From Clostridiaceae bacterium (GTDB lineage: Bacteria; Bacillota; Clostridia; Oscillospirales; Acutalibacteraceae): DNA of 48,848 nucleotides. The translations under genes and the position numbers were made by a program. Below the pieces are notes generated by a model that saw nothing but the letters and a program-made list of their open reading frames with translations, did not search any database and was not told where the DNA came from. Position 1 is the stretch's first letter. Every line of letters starts with the position of its first letter. The stretch spans positions 1-48,848 of the forward strand of contig JAEDEQ010000004.1 of the NCBI GenBank assembly GCA_016293225.1. Direction: 5' to 3'. Below, piece after piece: positions 1-6,688 of this stretch.

Positions 1-62
1 AAGGCTTGCGTCCATACGTCTCGTGAACCGACGTTTTTCAGACAGTGAGACTTTTTCTGAGT

Positions 63-96
63 AAAGAAGCAGGAACCGCCCTCAAGCGGTCCCTGT
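63..96 (-). terminator. Intrinsic terminator of the 51-aa peptide gene
   Basis: On the minus strand a GC-rich hairpin (CAGGGACCGC / GCGGTTCCTG around a short TTGAGG loop) is followed by CTTCTTT. It lies 33 bp past the stop codon of the small gene at 129-284. Bases 1-62 beyond it show no gene I can support. Confidence 0.6.
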
Positions 97-128
97 TCCC
101 TTAAACAATTGTTTAATTGTTATTAAGA

Positions 129-284
129 TTAATAAACGGGCTTAATGCTATCGTATCTAACAGTGTTGCTGCCGACATCTACCGGCTCCTTATGAGCGCC
201 TCTGAAGAATTCAAGGATAGCATAGAAGATTTCCATAATCTTCTTCCAAAGATCCTCAAATGATTTGATTTCGCTAAGGCTCAT
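129..284 (-). CDS. 51-aa amphipathic peptide, no signal sequence
   Basis: I do not recognise the family. The start is fixed by an AGGAGG ribosome binding site 8 nt before ATG, and a consensus promoter lies about 60 bp further up. The 51-residue product has no signal peptide. Residues 9-29 form an amphipathic aromatic-rich helix (FEDLWKKIMEIFYAILEFFR), followed by a polar tail ending IKPVY. The segment IFYAILEFFR closely resembles IFNAIFEFLR at the C-terminus of the secreted protein at 954-1412, suggesting a shared membrane- or partner-binding module. Promoter, RBS and terminator are all strong, so this is a real monocistronic gene. A leaderless bacteriocin-like or phenol-soluble-modulin-like peptide, or a secretion adaptor, are possibilities only by analogy. 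Confidence 0.75.
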   Translation of the reverse strand: MSLSEIKSFEDLWKKIMEIFYAILEFFRGAHKEPVDVGSNTVRYDSIKPVY

Positions 285-342
285 TGTAATTTCCTCCTAT
301 TACATTGAATTTATTAAAACATTGCTGTTTCAACATGGCTTA

Positions 343-371
343 ATTATATATCATCGGATTATAAATGTCAA
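343..371 (-). promoter_or_regulatory. Perfect consensus sigma-A promoter for the 51-aa peptide
   Basis: On the minus strand TTGACA (366-371) and TATAAT (343-348) are separated by exactly 17 bp. Both hexamers match the consensus fully, predicting very strong vegetative expression of the peptide gene downstream. Confidence 0.85.
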
Positions 372-435
372 CAGTTTATTCAAAAAATTTTCATATTTAA
401 GCAGTTTTAATTTTTTTTAAGGTAAGTGAATATAG

Positions 436-473
436 GAAGTAAAACACAGAGGCTGCTCAAACGAGCAGCCTCT
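436..473 (-). terminator. Intrinsic terminator of the 47-aa peptide gene
   Basis: A perfect 11-bp stem (AGAGGCTGCTC at 448-458 and its complement at 463-473) with a 4-nt loop is followed on the minus strand by GTGTTTTAC. It lies about 40 bp downstream of the stop codon at 512. Confidence 0.75.
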
Positions 474-511
474 ACATTTTAAAATTTCAAATTTTAAAAC
501 GATTTGCTGAA

Positions 512-655
512 TTATTCAGCAGCGCTGGTTGCGAAAATGCTGTCGTCCTTGAGAATGGTTTCCTTAAGGAATGCCCAGATCTTGTCAACAAGCTTTACGA
601 AGTTAGCCCAGTTAGCGTTAAGGAAGTTAACTACCTTTGCAAATACGTCTGCCAT
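512..655 (-). CDS. 47-aa amphipathic peptide, no signal sequence
   Basis: Family not recognised. The ATG at 653-655 follows an AAGGAGG ribosome binding site and a strong promoter at 718-746. The 47-aa product has no signal peptide and is almost entirely one Trp-containing amphipathic helix (residues 3-36, including FVKLVDKIWAFLKE), ending in SAAE. Size, organisation and helix character parallel the 51-aa gene just downstream, but the two sequences do not align over their length. Both are separate transcription units with their own terminators. Like its neighbour it could act on membranes or as a small regulator. Function is not assigned. Confidence 0.72.
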   Translation of the reverse strand: MADVFAKVVNFLNANWANFVKLVDKIWAFLKETILKDDSIFATSAAE

Positions 656-717
656 TATTAATTTCCTCCTTATTACCCAAAATTTGATTGCAGGCCGCAG
701 CCCTTAATCTTGAGCTT

Positions 718-746
718 ATTTTACACCACACTTTAAAATATGTCAA
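718..746 (-). promoter_or_regulatory. Strong sigma-A promoter for the 47-aa peptide
   Basis: Minus-strand TTGACA (741-746), 17-bp spacer, TAAAAT (718-723). An approximately 60-nt leader precedes the AAGGAGG site. The rest of the 656-903 gap is AT-rich and shows no supportable gene. Confidence 0.8.
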
Positions 747-903
747 TAGTTAATTCAAAAAAAATTCATTTTTAAGATTTTTTAAAGATAGCGGCTTTTA
801 TGAACAAATCACAGCATTCGCTTTGATGCACAGTCTGCTTGCCATTTCCGCCAAGTCAATCAAAGTCCGTACGTTTGAAATCCGCCGGCGCTTCCTTAGC
901 TCA

Positions 904-934
904 TAAAAAACAGGCGAGTCTTTGCGACCCGCCC
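904..934 (-). terminator. Intrinsic terminator of the Cys-rich secreted protein gene
   Basis: Minus-strand hairpin GGCGGGTC / GACTCGCC (arms 926-933 and 913-920) followed by TGTTTTTTA, 20 bp past the stop codon at 954. Confidence 0.75.
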
Positions 935-953
935 GAAGTATAAGCGAAAATGA

Positions 954-1412
954 TTATTTTTTGATAAGCTCGTCAATTCTGAGGAACTCAAAGATTGCGT
1001 TAAAGATTTTGTCAAAAACAGCGGCAACCTTTTTGATTGCGTTCTGGAAAGCTTCAATGAAAGTCTTCCTCTGAGGCTCGGGGATAATGGGTTCCGGATC
1101 GGGGTCGGACTCCTGACTCTTGTTTTCGCAGGCTTCGCAGCCGCAGTGGCAGTCGCACGGCCAGATTCCCGAGCATTCGCCGCAGCAGAAGCTGCCCTTA
1201 AAGTTTCCGTCCTCGTCCTTGGCGCAGGAAAGCAGGAAGGTCTTGTCAATATACGGGCAATAAGCGCAGCAATGGCAGCCGTTCGGAACTCTTGTGCAGT
1301 TTGAGCAGGTGCATTCCTTCATTCCGACATCCTCTGCAAAAACGGCAAAGGAAACGGCAAAGGTTGAAAGTATTAAAACAACAGCTAACAATAAAGATAA
1401 TGCTTTTTTCAT
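954..1412 (-). CDS. Secreted Cys-rich protein with C-terminal amphipathic helix
   Basis: The start at 1412 is chosen because AAGGAGG lies 7 nt upstream; an in-frame ATG 21 bp earlier would put that RBS inside the gene. The 152-aa product opens with a typical Sec signal peptide (MKKALSLLLAVVLILSTFAV, likely cleaved after VFA). Residues about 30-97 carry many Cys in C-x-C and C-x2-C patterns with a few His (for example CDCHCGCEAC), suggesting metal binding or disulfides. A Pro/Asp linker follows, then a C-terminal amphipathic helix ending FEFLRIDELIKK. The layout (secreted, Cys/His cluster, Phe-rich helix) resembles the C-terminal region of the partial protein at 48672. Function unknown; surface attachment or peptide-like membrane activity are inferences. 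Confidence 0.75.
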   Translation of the reverse strand: MKKALSLLLAVVLILSTFAVSFAVFAEDVGMKECTCSNCTRVPNGCHCCAYCPYIDKTFLLSCAKDEDGNFKGSFCCGECSGIWPCDCHCGCEACENKSQESDPDPEPIIPEPQRKTFIEAFQNAIKKVAAVFDKIFNAIFEFLRIDELIKK

Positions 1413-1447
1413 ATATGCTCCTCCTTGAAACATTATTTCTTAATTTT

Positions 1448-1476
1448 ATTATAATTACCTTGACATAAAAAGTCAA
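1448..1476 (-). promoter_or_regulatory. Strong promoter with inverted repeat over the -35 box
   Basis: Minus-strand TTGACT (1471-1476), 17-bp spacer, TATAAT (1448-1453), upstream of the Cys-rich secreted protein. The -35 region reads TTGACTTTTTATGTCAA, an inverted repeat of TTGAC/GTCAA, which may be an operator or chance. Confidence 0.75.
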
Positions 1477-1522
1477 CATAAAAAACAATATTTTTTTTGA
1501 GTGTGGACAGAAATCAGGCTCA

Positions 1523-2614
1523 TTAAAGGTCCTTGAGGTGCTTGCTCCTGCTGGGGTGGCGGAGCTTTCTGAGCGCCTTTGCCTCAATCTGGCGGATGCG
1601 CTCACGGGTAACATTGAAGGCCTTTCCAACCTCTTCAAGAGTCTGCGGCGTTCCGTCTTTGAGGCCGAAGCGCAGGCGAAGAACCTCTGCCTCACGCGGG
1701 GTAAGGGTTGAAAGAACCTCGTTAACCTTGGTCTTGAGGAAGGTCATGGCCGCCGCGTCCGCCGGCGAAAGCGCGTCCTCATCGGGAATGAAATCGCCGA
1801 GATGGCTGTCCTCCTCCTCGCCTATCGGAGTTTCAAGCGAAACGGGCTCCTGCGAAATTCTCAGAATATCGCGTACCTTGTCAATGGGCATTCCGAGCTC
1901 GGCCGCAATGTCCTCGGGTGTGGGATCCTTGCCGTCGCGGTGGAGCAGCATATTGCTGGTCTTTTTGACCTTGTTGATTGTTTCAACCATGTGGACGGGA
2001 ATACGGATTGTTCTGCCCTGGTCGGCAATGGCTCTTGTTATTGCCTGCCTGATCCACCATGTAGCATAGGTTGAAAACTTGAAGCCCTTTGTGTAATCAA
2101 ACTTATCAACCGCTTTGATAAGGCCGAGATTGCCCTCCTGAATAAGGTCGAGGAACATCATGCCTCTGCCTACATATCTTTTTGCAATGCTGACAACAAG
2201 GCGCAGGTTGGCCTTTGTCAGCCTGTCCTTTGCCTCCTGGTCGTTGTCCGCAATGCGGATTGCAAGGTCAATCTCCTCCTCCGGAGTGAGGAGCGGAACG
2301 CGGCCGATGTCCTTGAGATAGACCTTGACGGGGTCGTCGATAACGGCGTTTTTGCTGTCTGCCTGAATGGGTGCGTTGTCGTAGCCCTTCGGAATGTCGA
2401 TGTCCATCGAGATATTATCGAGCATTTCATCGCCGAAATCGTCAATAATTTCAATTCCGTGGCTTTCAAGCGTTGAATAAAGCTTTTCCATCTCCTCAAT
2501 GTCGATATCAGCTTCAACAAGGACGGTGTCGATATCGGTTGAGTTGAGCTTTCCGGTGGCAAGACCCTTGTCAACGAGAGCCTTGACCATTGCTTTTTTT
2601 TCGGTGTTTTCCAT
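1523..2614 (-). CDS. rpoD: RNA polymerase primary sigma factor (sigma-70/SigA)
   Basis: This is the housekeeping sigma factor that directs RNA polymerase to -35/-10 promoters. The 363-aa protein has an acidic N-terminal region 1.1 (1-75), region 1.2 beginning near DPVKVYLKDIGR (94-105), region 2 (about 130-205) with the RpoD signature GNLGLIKAVDKFDY and the -10 reading segment STYATWWIRQ, region 3, and a region 4 helix-turn-helix beginning at about residue 325 (TLEEVGKAF, VTRERIRQIE). Length and motifs match SigA of Firmicutes. It follows dnaG by 80 bp, the classical macromolecular-synthesis arrangement. The start has a modest GAAAGGAAG site. Near-consensus promoters throughout the window fit this sigma factor. 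Confidence 0.97.
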   Translation of the reverse strand: MENTEKKAMVKALVDKGLATGKLNSTDIDTVLVEADIDIEEMEKLYSTLESHGIEIIDDFGDEMLDNISMDIDIPKGYDNAPIQADSKNAVIDDPVKVYLKDIGRVPLLTPEEEIDLAIRIADNDQEAKDRLTKANLRLVVSIAKRYVGRGMMFLDLIQEGNLGLIKAVDKFDYTKGFKFSTYATWWIRQAITRAIADQGRTIRIPVHMVETINKVKKTSNMLLHRDGKDPTPEDIAAELGMPIDKVRDILRISQEPVSLETPIGEEEDSHLGDFIPDEDALSPADAAAMTFLKTKVNEVLSTLTPREAEVLRLRFGLKDGTPQTLEEVGKAFNVTRERIRQIEAKALRKLRHPSRSKHLKDL

Positions 2615-2694
2615 AACGATGACTTCCTTTCGTTTTGCGCTTCGGCAACGCGTTTTAATTTCTCGGGTGTTCGTCTGTTTTGTTTGCTAATCTG

Positions 2695-4464
2695 TTACTT
2701 TTTGTTTTTGAATTTATCCATAACCTTTAAAAAATCTTCATCGCTCAGACCCGAAACATCAAGCGACTGAGTCTGCATCCGTTCCTTTTCGCTTTCAACA
2801 ACCTCAATGCAGTCAAGCAGCTCCTTTCTGGTGCCGGAAAAGCATTCGCTCTGCTTTGTAAGGCGGACAAATTCACTGATTTCCTCATTTGAAAGCTCGG
2901 ACGAAAGCGAGGTAAGCTCAAGACTTGCGTGTTCCTTTATTCTTTGCGAAATAACCGTATAAATTCTTTCAAGCACGGGAACGGAGAAAAATCCGGAGCC
3001 GAGCTTTTCCTTTACCGCAGGATAAAAATCCGGATTTTCAAAAATAAGGATAATTATCCGCTCCTGCGCCCGTACAGAGCGGACGCTCGTGTTGGTGCTC
3101 AGCCGCAGCTTGCTCATTTTTGAAAGCGAGTCGCGCTGAATTTCATCATACTTTTTCTTTTGAGAGCCGTAGGCTTTCTGCCGTTTCAACTGATTTATTC
3201 TTGTGTCTATCGCCGCTTTTTCAACGCCCAGCTCCTCGGCAAGGCGCGAGGAGTAAATGTCAACGGCAATGGAATTTTTAACCGAGCTGAGCACCTCGGC
3301 GGCAAGGGTAAGGTACTTCACCTTTCCGTCCGAGGATTCAAGGTCAAGCCCGTCCCGCGCTTTCAAAAGCGCAAATTCAATATCGTTTTCAGCGCCCTCA
3401 ATGAGACTGCGCATCTTTTCCGCGCCGAACTTTTTCAGTATTTCGTCCGGGTCTTTTCCGCCGCTCAGGCGGATAACCCGTATTTTCATGCCTATTGAAG
3501 AAAAAACTCCTATAGCCCGTTCGGTCGCCTTTTGTCCGGCCTCGTCGTTGTCATAGGCAAGCAGAATTTCATCGGCATAGCGGGAAAGCAGATGCGCCAT
3601 CTCCCCCGTGAGGGCCGTTCCGAGGCAGGCTATCGAATTGGTGAAGCCGGCCTGATGCAGCGCAATGGCGTCCATATAGCCCTCAACCAGAATCAAAGAC
3701 CGCTCCTGTGAATTCTTTGCAAAGTTCAATCCGAAAACGCCGAGACTTTTTTTATACACCGGCGTGTCCGAGGTGTTGATATACTTCGGCTTGCTGTCGT
3801 CAAGGACGCGGCCGCCGAAAGCAACAACGTTTCCCCTTGCGTCAATTATCGGCACAATAACACGGTTGCGGAAATTATCGTAAAAACTGACCTTTCCGTT
3901 TTTTTCGCTTTTCTGCGCAAGGTTTGCTTCATAGGCGTCCTCATAGGAATAGCCCTTTTCGCGCAGATGAGTGATAAGAGCGCGCCATTCGTCCGGCGCA
4001 TAGCCCAGTCCGAAACGGGTGATGGTCTTTTTTGTGTAGCCGCGGTTCAGGTAATACTGCAAGGCCGCCCTGCCCTTTTCCCCAAGCAGACATTCACGGA
4101 AAAACCTTGCCGCCTCGCGGTTCATTTCATAAATGCGCTTTCGCTTTTGCGCAAGGGAATCGTCAAAGCCGTCGGAGGGCATCGTCATTCCGACGCGGTC
4201 GCAAAGGAAGCGCACGGCCTCGGTAAAATCAAGGTTTTCGGCGCGTCTTATGAAGCTTACAACCTCGCCGCCGGCTCCGCAGCCGAAGCAGTAAAAGCTG
4301 CCGTTTTCCGGATACAGGGTAAAAGAGGGAGTTTTTTCGTTATGGAACGGGCAAAGCCCGACAAGGTTCTTTCCGCGCCGTTTGAGCTGAACATAGCCGG
4401 ACACAACGTCCTCAATATCGCACCGCTGCCGCAGCTCAAAAAGGAATTCATCGCTTATCCGCAT
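2695..4464 (-). CDS. dnaG: DNA primase
   Basis: Synthesises RNA primers for lagging-strand replication with the DnaB helicase. The 589-aa protein has an N-terminal CHC2 zinc finger with Cys38, His41, Cys59 and Cys62. The central TOPRIM domain shows the catalytic Glu261 in LVEGYMDAIAL and the metal-binding DND at 305-307 in LAYDNDEAG. A variable C-terminal helical domain (about 440-589) should bind the helicase. Length is normal. It lies between dgt (97 bp upstream) and rpoD (80 bp downstream) on the same strand, the usual clostridial dgt-dnaG-rpoD order, so the three are probably cotranscribed. Confidence 0.97.
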   Translation of the reverse strand: MRISDEFLFELRQRCDIEDVVSGYVQLKRRGKNLVGLCPFHNEKTPSFTLYPENGSFYCFGCGAGGEVVSFIRRAENLDFTEAVRFLCDRVGMTMPSDGFDDSLAQKRKRIYEMNREAARFFRECLLGEKGRAALQYYLNRGYTKKTITRFGLGYAPDEWRALITHLREKGYSYEDAYEANLAQKSEKNGKVSFYDNFRNRVIVPIIDARGNVVAFGGRVLDDSKPKYINTSDTPVYKKSLGVFGLNFAKNSQERSLILVEGYMDAIALHQAGFTNSIACLGTALTGEMAHLLSRYADEILLAYDNDEAGQKATERAIGVFSSIGMKIRVIRLSGGKDPDEILKKFGAEKMRSLIEGAENDIEFALLKARDGLDLESSDGKVKYLTLAAEVLSSVKNSIAVDIYSSRLAEELGVEKAAIDTRINQLKRQKAYGSQKKKYDEIQRDSLSKMSKLRLSTNTSVRSVRAQERIIILIFENPDFYPAVKEKLGSGFFSVPVLERIYTVISQRIKEHASLELTSLSSELSNEEISEFVRLTKQSECFSGTRKELLDCIEVVESEKERMQTQSLDVSGLSDEDFLKVMDKFKNKK

Positions 4465-4560
4465 AAGACCACCCCCAATTCAGCTTTAAGATATCCGTTC
4501 GGAAGTATCCGCAGGCTTATTTTATGTCAGAACAGGCAACAGATATCCGCCGCCTGAAAT

Positions 4561-5559
4561 TTATCCCTCCCATGCCGAGGGAATGAAGTACCTTGAAAAG
4601 GTTTTTATCGCGTAGCCGTCTGTCATTCCGGCTATGTAATCGCAGACCGCGCGCTCCGTTCCCTCGCGCCACGCAATGGAAATGTATTCGTTCGGCAGCT
4701 CGTCCGGATGCTCGCAGAAAAAGGTGAAAAGCTGCTGTATCATTGAAACGGCCTTGCTCTCCTCGCTTTTGCAAACGGGATTGGTATATACGCGGTCAAA
4801 CATGAATTCATGCAGGATATCGAACGCCGCCTGAACGTCGCGCTCAAGATGAACGTCCTCGTCCGTGTTGCGGATTGCGGAAAGGACAAGAGTGTTGATA
4901 CGCTCGCTCTTGCTGTTTCCGAGAATACGTCTGACGTCCGGCGGAATGCTCTCCTCGCTCAGGACGCCTCCGCGTTCGGCGTCGTCAATGTCATGGTTGA
5001 TATATGCAATCCTGTCAGAGAGCTTTACTATCCTGCCTTCAAGGGTATCAGCCTCTTTTCCGCGCGTGTGGCAGACTATTCCGTCGCGCACCTCATAGGT
5101 AAGGTTGAGTCCCCTGCCGCCGTTTTCAATCACATCAACAACGCGCAGACTCTGCTCATAATGGTGAAAGCCGTTTTTCATAACAGCGCTCAGAGCCCTC
5201 TCTCCGGCGTGGCCGAACGGCGTATGTCCGAGATCGTGTCCGAGGGCGATAGCTTCGGTCAGGCTCTCGTTGAGCGCAAGACCAACGGCAATGGTGCGCG
5301 CAATCTGGGCAACCTCAAGCGTATGAGTAAGGCGTGTGCGGTAATGGTCGCTGTCCGGCGAGAGGAAGACCTGCGTTTTATGCTTGAGACGGCGGAACGC
5401 GCTGCAATGAATAATCCTGTCGCGGTCGCGCTGAAAGGCGGTCCTGACCGCGCATTCCTCCTCCGGGCGTTCTCTGCCCCTGGTGTTTGCGCAAAAGCAG
5501 GCAAAGCGCGAAAGATTTTTCCTTTCGTTTTCAAGGGTACGCAGTCTTATCTCGTCCAT
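4561..5559 (-). CDS. dgt: dGTP triphosphohydrolase (HD domain)
   Basis: Hydrolyses dGTP (or other dNTPs) to the deoxynucleoside plus triphosphate, controlling dNTP pools. The 332-aa protein contains the family N-terminal pattern RDRDRIIHCSAFRRLKHKTQVF and the HD-domain metal ligands His79 (RTRLTHTLE), His108-Asp109 (GHDLGH) and the Asp in KLSDRIAY. Length fits the short bacterial dGTPase-like class rather than the about 500-aa E. coli enzyme. It has a GGGAGGG ribosome binding site. It sits upstream of dnaG as in many Firmicutes, linking nucleotide supply with primase. A long open frame on the opposite strand is a codon-usage shadow. Confidence 0.92.
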   Translation of the reverse strand: MDEIRLRTLENERKNLSRFACFCANTRGRERPEEECAVRTAFQRDRDRIIHCSAFRRLKHKTQVFLSPDSDHYRTRLTHTLEVAQIARTIAVGLALNESLTEAIALGHDLGHTPFGHAGERALSAVMKNGFHHYEQSLRVVDVIENGGRGLNLTYEVRDGIVCHTRGKEADTLEGRIVKLSDRIAYINHDIDDAERGGVLSEESIPPDVRRILGNSKSERINTLVLSAIRNTDEDVHLERDVQAAFDILHEFMFDRVYTNPVCKSEESKAVSMIQQLFTFFCEHPDELPNEYISIAWREGTERAVCDYIAGMTDGYAIKTFSRYFIPSAWEG

Positions 5560-5626
5560 ATTGCCCTCCCGTTCAGAATCAATCTACATATATATACTCT
5601 TTTTTATGCTGTTTTCCCCTGTTTTT

Positions 5627-6250
5627 CTACTGAATTTTTGAAAATTTCTCCGCAACGACTTTGCACCTTGTTTTTCCGCAGCTTTTATCAAAAACCTCCG
5701 CGTCAAATTTTTCAAACGTCTCCTCGGGTATTCTTAGGGTGAGGCACACAAAAGCGGAAAAATCCGCGTCCTCGGTAATTATCCCGAACGAGGAGATGAT
5801 TGTTTGCAGTCTGCCGTAAAAATTATAGTCGCACACTATCTCTGCAATTTTGCAGGGCGCCATTGTGATTATTCCGGCGCTGTCGATACCGATTTTTGCC
5901 GTATTTGTGTACGCCCGGACAAGGCCGCTTGCTCCGAGCAGTATTCCGCCGAAATATCTTGTTGCAACAACGGCGCAGTCGGTAACGCCCTCCTTGAGCA
6001 GAACGTCCAGCACGGGCAGACCCGCCGTACCCTGCGGCTCGCCGTCGTCGCTGTAGCGGCGTATCTGTCCCTCGCGCAGGCAGTAGGCATAGACGTTATG
6101 AGTTGCGTCGCGGTGCTTTGCTTTAATCGAGTTTATGAAAGCAACCGCCTCGTCGTTTGTTTTAACGGGAGCGGCATAGCCGATAAAGCGTGATTTTTTA
6201 ACGATGAATTCATCGCTCGAGCTTTTTTCAAGGGTTTTATAGCTTTCCAT
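5627..6250 (-). CDS. yigZ: YigZ/IMPACT-family protein
   Basis: A 207-aa member of the UPF0029/IMPACT family. The characteristic N-terminal domain (1-125) includes KKSRFIGYAAPV, DATHNVYAYCLR, RRYSDDGEPQGTAG and TRYFGGILLGASGLVRAY. The C-terminal ferredoxin-like domain of unknown role follows. Eukaryotic IMPACT affects Gcn2 signalling; the bacterial function is not established, although ribosome or RNA association is often proposed. It lies 67 bp upstream of dgt on the same strand and may share its transcript. Annotation as to family is secure, function is not. Confidence 0.92.
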   Translation of the reverse strand: MESYKTLEKSSSDEFIVKKSRFIGYAAPVKTNDEAVAFINSIKAKHRDATHNVYAYCLREGQIRRYSDDGEPQGTAGLPVLDVLLKEGVTDCAVVATRYFGGILLGASGLVRAYTNTAKIGIDSAGIITMAPCKIAEIVCDYNFYGRLQTIISSFGIITEDADFSAFVCLTLRIPEETFEKFDAEVFDKSCGKTRCKVVAEKFSKIQ

Positions 6251-6291
6251 CCGCAGACCTCCCCTGCTGACTTTGTCCTTTGCGTCAACAG

Positions 6292-6323
6292 AAAAAAAGA
6301 CGGTACAATTCCTGTGCCGTCCT
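6292..6323 (-). terminator. Intrinsic terminator after rpmE
   Basis: Minus-strand stem GACGGCACA / TGTACCGTC followed by TTTTTTT lies 25 bp beyond the rpmE stop and ahead of yigZ. It makes rpmE largely monocistronic. Confidence 0.85.
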
Positions 6324-6346
6324 AAGTTCAGTTTTGCATTGCAGAA

Positions 6347-6556
6347 TTATTTATTCTTTGCAAGATTGAAGCGCTTGTTGAACCTGTCAACACGTCCGCC
6401 GGTATCAACGAGCTTCTGCTTGCCGGTGAAGTACGGATGGCAGTTTGAGCAGATATCAACACGAAGATCCTTTTTGGTGGAACCGGTTTCGATGGTCGCG
6501 CCGCAAGCGCACTTTACGGTTGTTTGCTCATATTTGGGATGAAGTCCCTCTTTCAT
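6347..6556 (-). CDS. rpmE: 50S ribosomal protein L31 (zinc-binding, C+ type)
   Basis: A 69-aa L31 protein of the large ribosomal subunit near the central protuberance. It opens MKEGLHPKYE and retains four Cys (Cys16, Cys18, Cys36, Cys39), the zinc-binding C+ form, together with the invariant CHPYFTGKQK. Length is normal. AGAGGTG precedes the ATG. It has its own promoter at 6620-6648 and a strong terminator. The zinc-free paralogue (YtiA type) used under zinc starvation is not in this window. Confidence 0.97.
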   Translation of the reverse strand: MKEGLHPKYEQTTVKCACGATIETGSTKKDLRVDICSNCHPYFTGKQKLVDTGGRVDRFNKRFNLAKNK

Positions 6557-6619
6557 TCTGTGTCACCTCTTTCATGATAAAAAAGACGATATTTCATGTC
6601 TCAGTTAAGATACCGTGGT

Positions 6620-6648
6620 ATTGTAACACACATTATTTTAAAAATCAA
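6620..6648 (-). promoter_or_regulatory. Promoter of rpmE
   Basis: Minus-strand TTGATT (6643-6648), 17-bp spacer, TACAAT (6620-6625), leaving about a 60-nt leader before rpmE. It sits in the 132-bp gap after addA. Confidence 0.7.
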
Positions 6649-6688
6649 CATTTTTTAAGAATTTTTTTTGCGCCCGGTTTTATTCTTT

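Noticed and set aside
4810..5742. A 310-codon open frame on the plus strand opposite dgt and yigZ
   Set aside because: It lies antisense to well-recognised genes, has no RBS or family features, and reflects codon bias of the true strand.
6557..6620. An autoregulatory L31 leader structure ahead of rpmE
   Set aside because: The approximately 60-nt leader shows no convincing stem or known motif.
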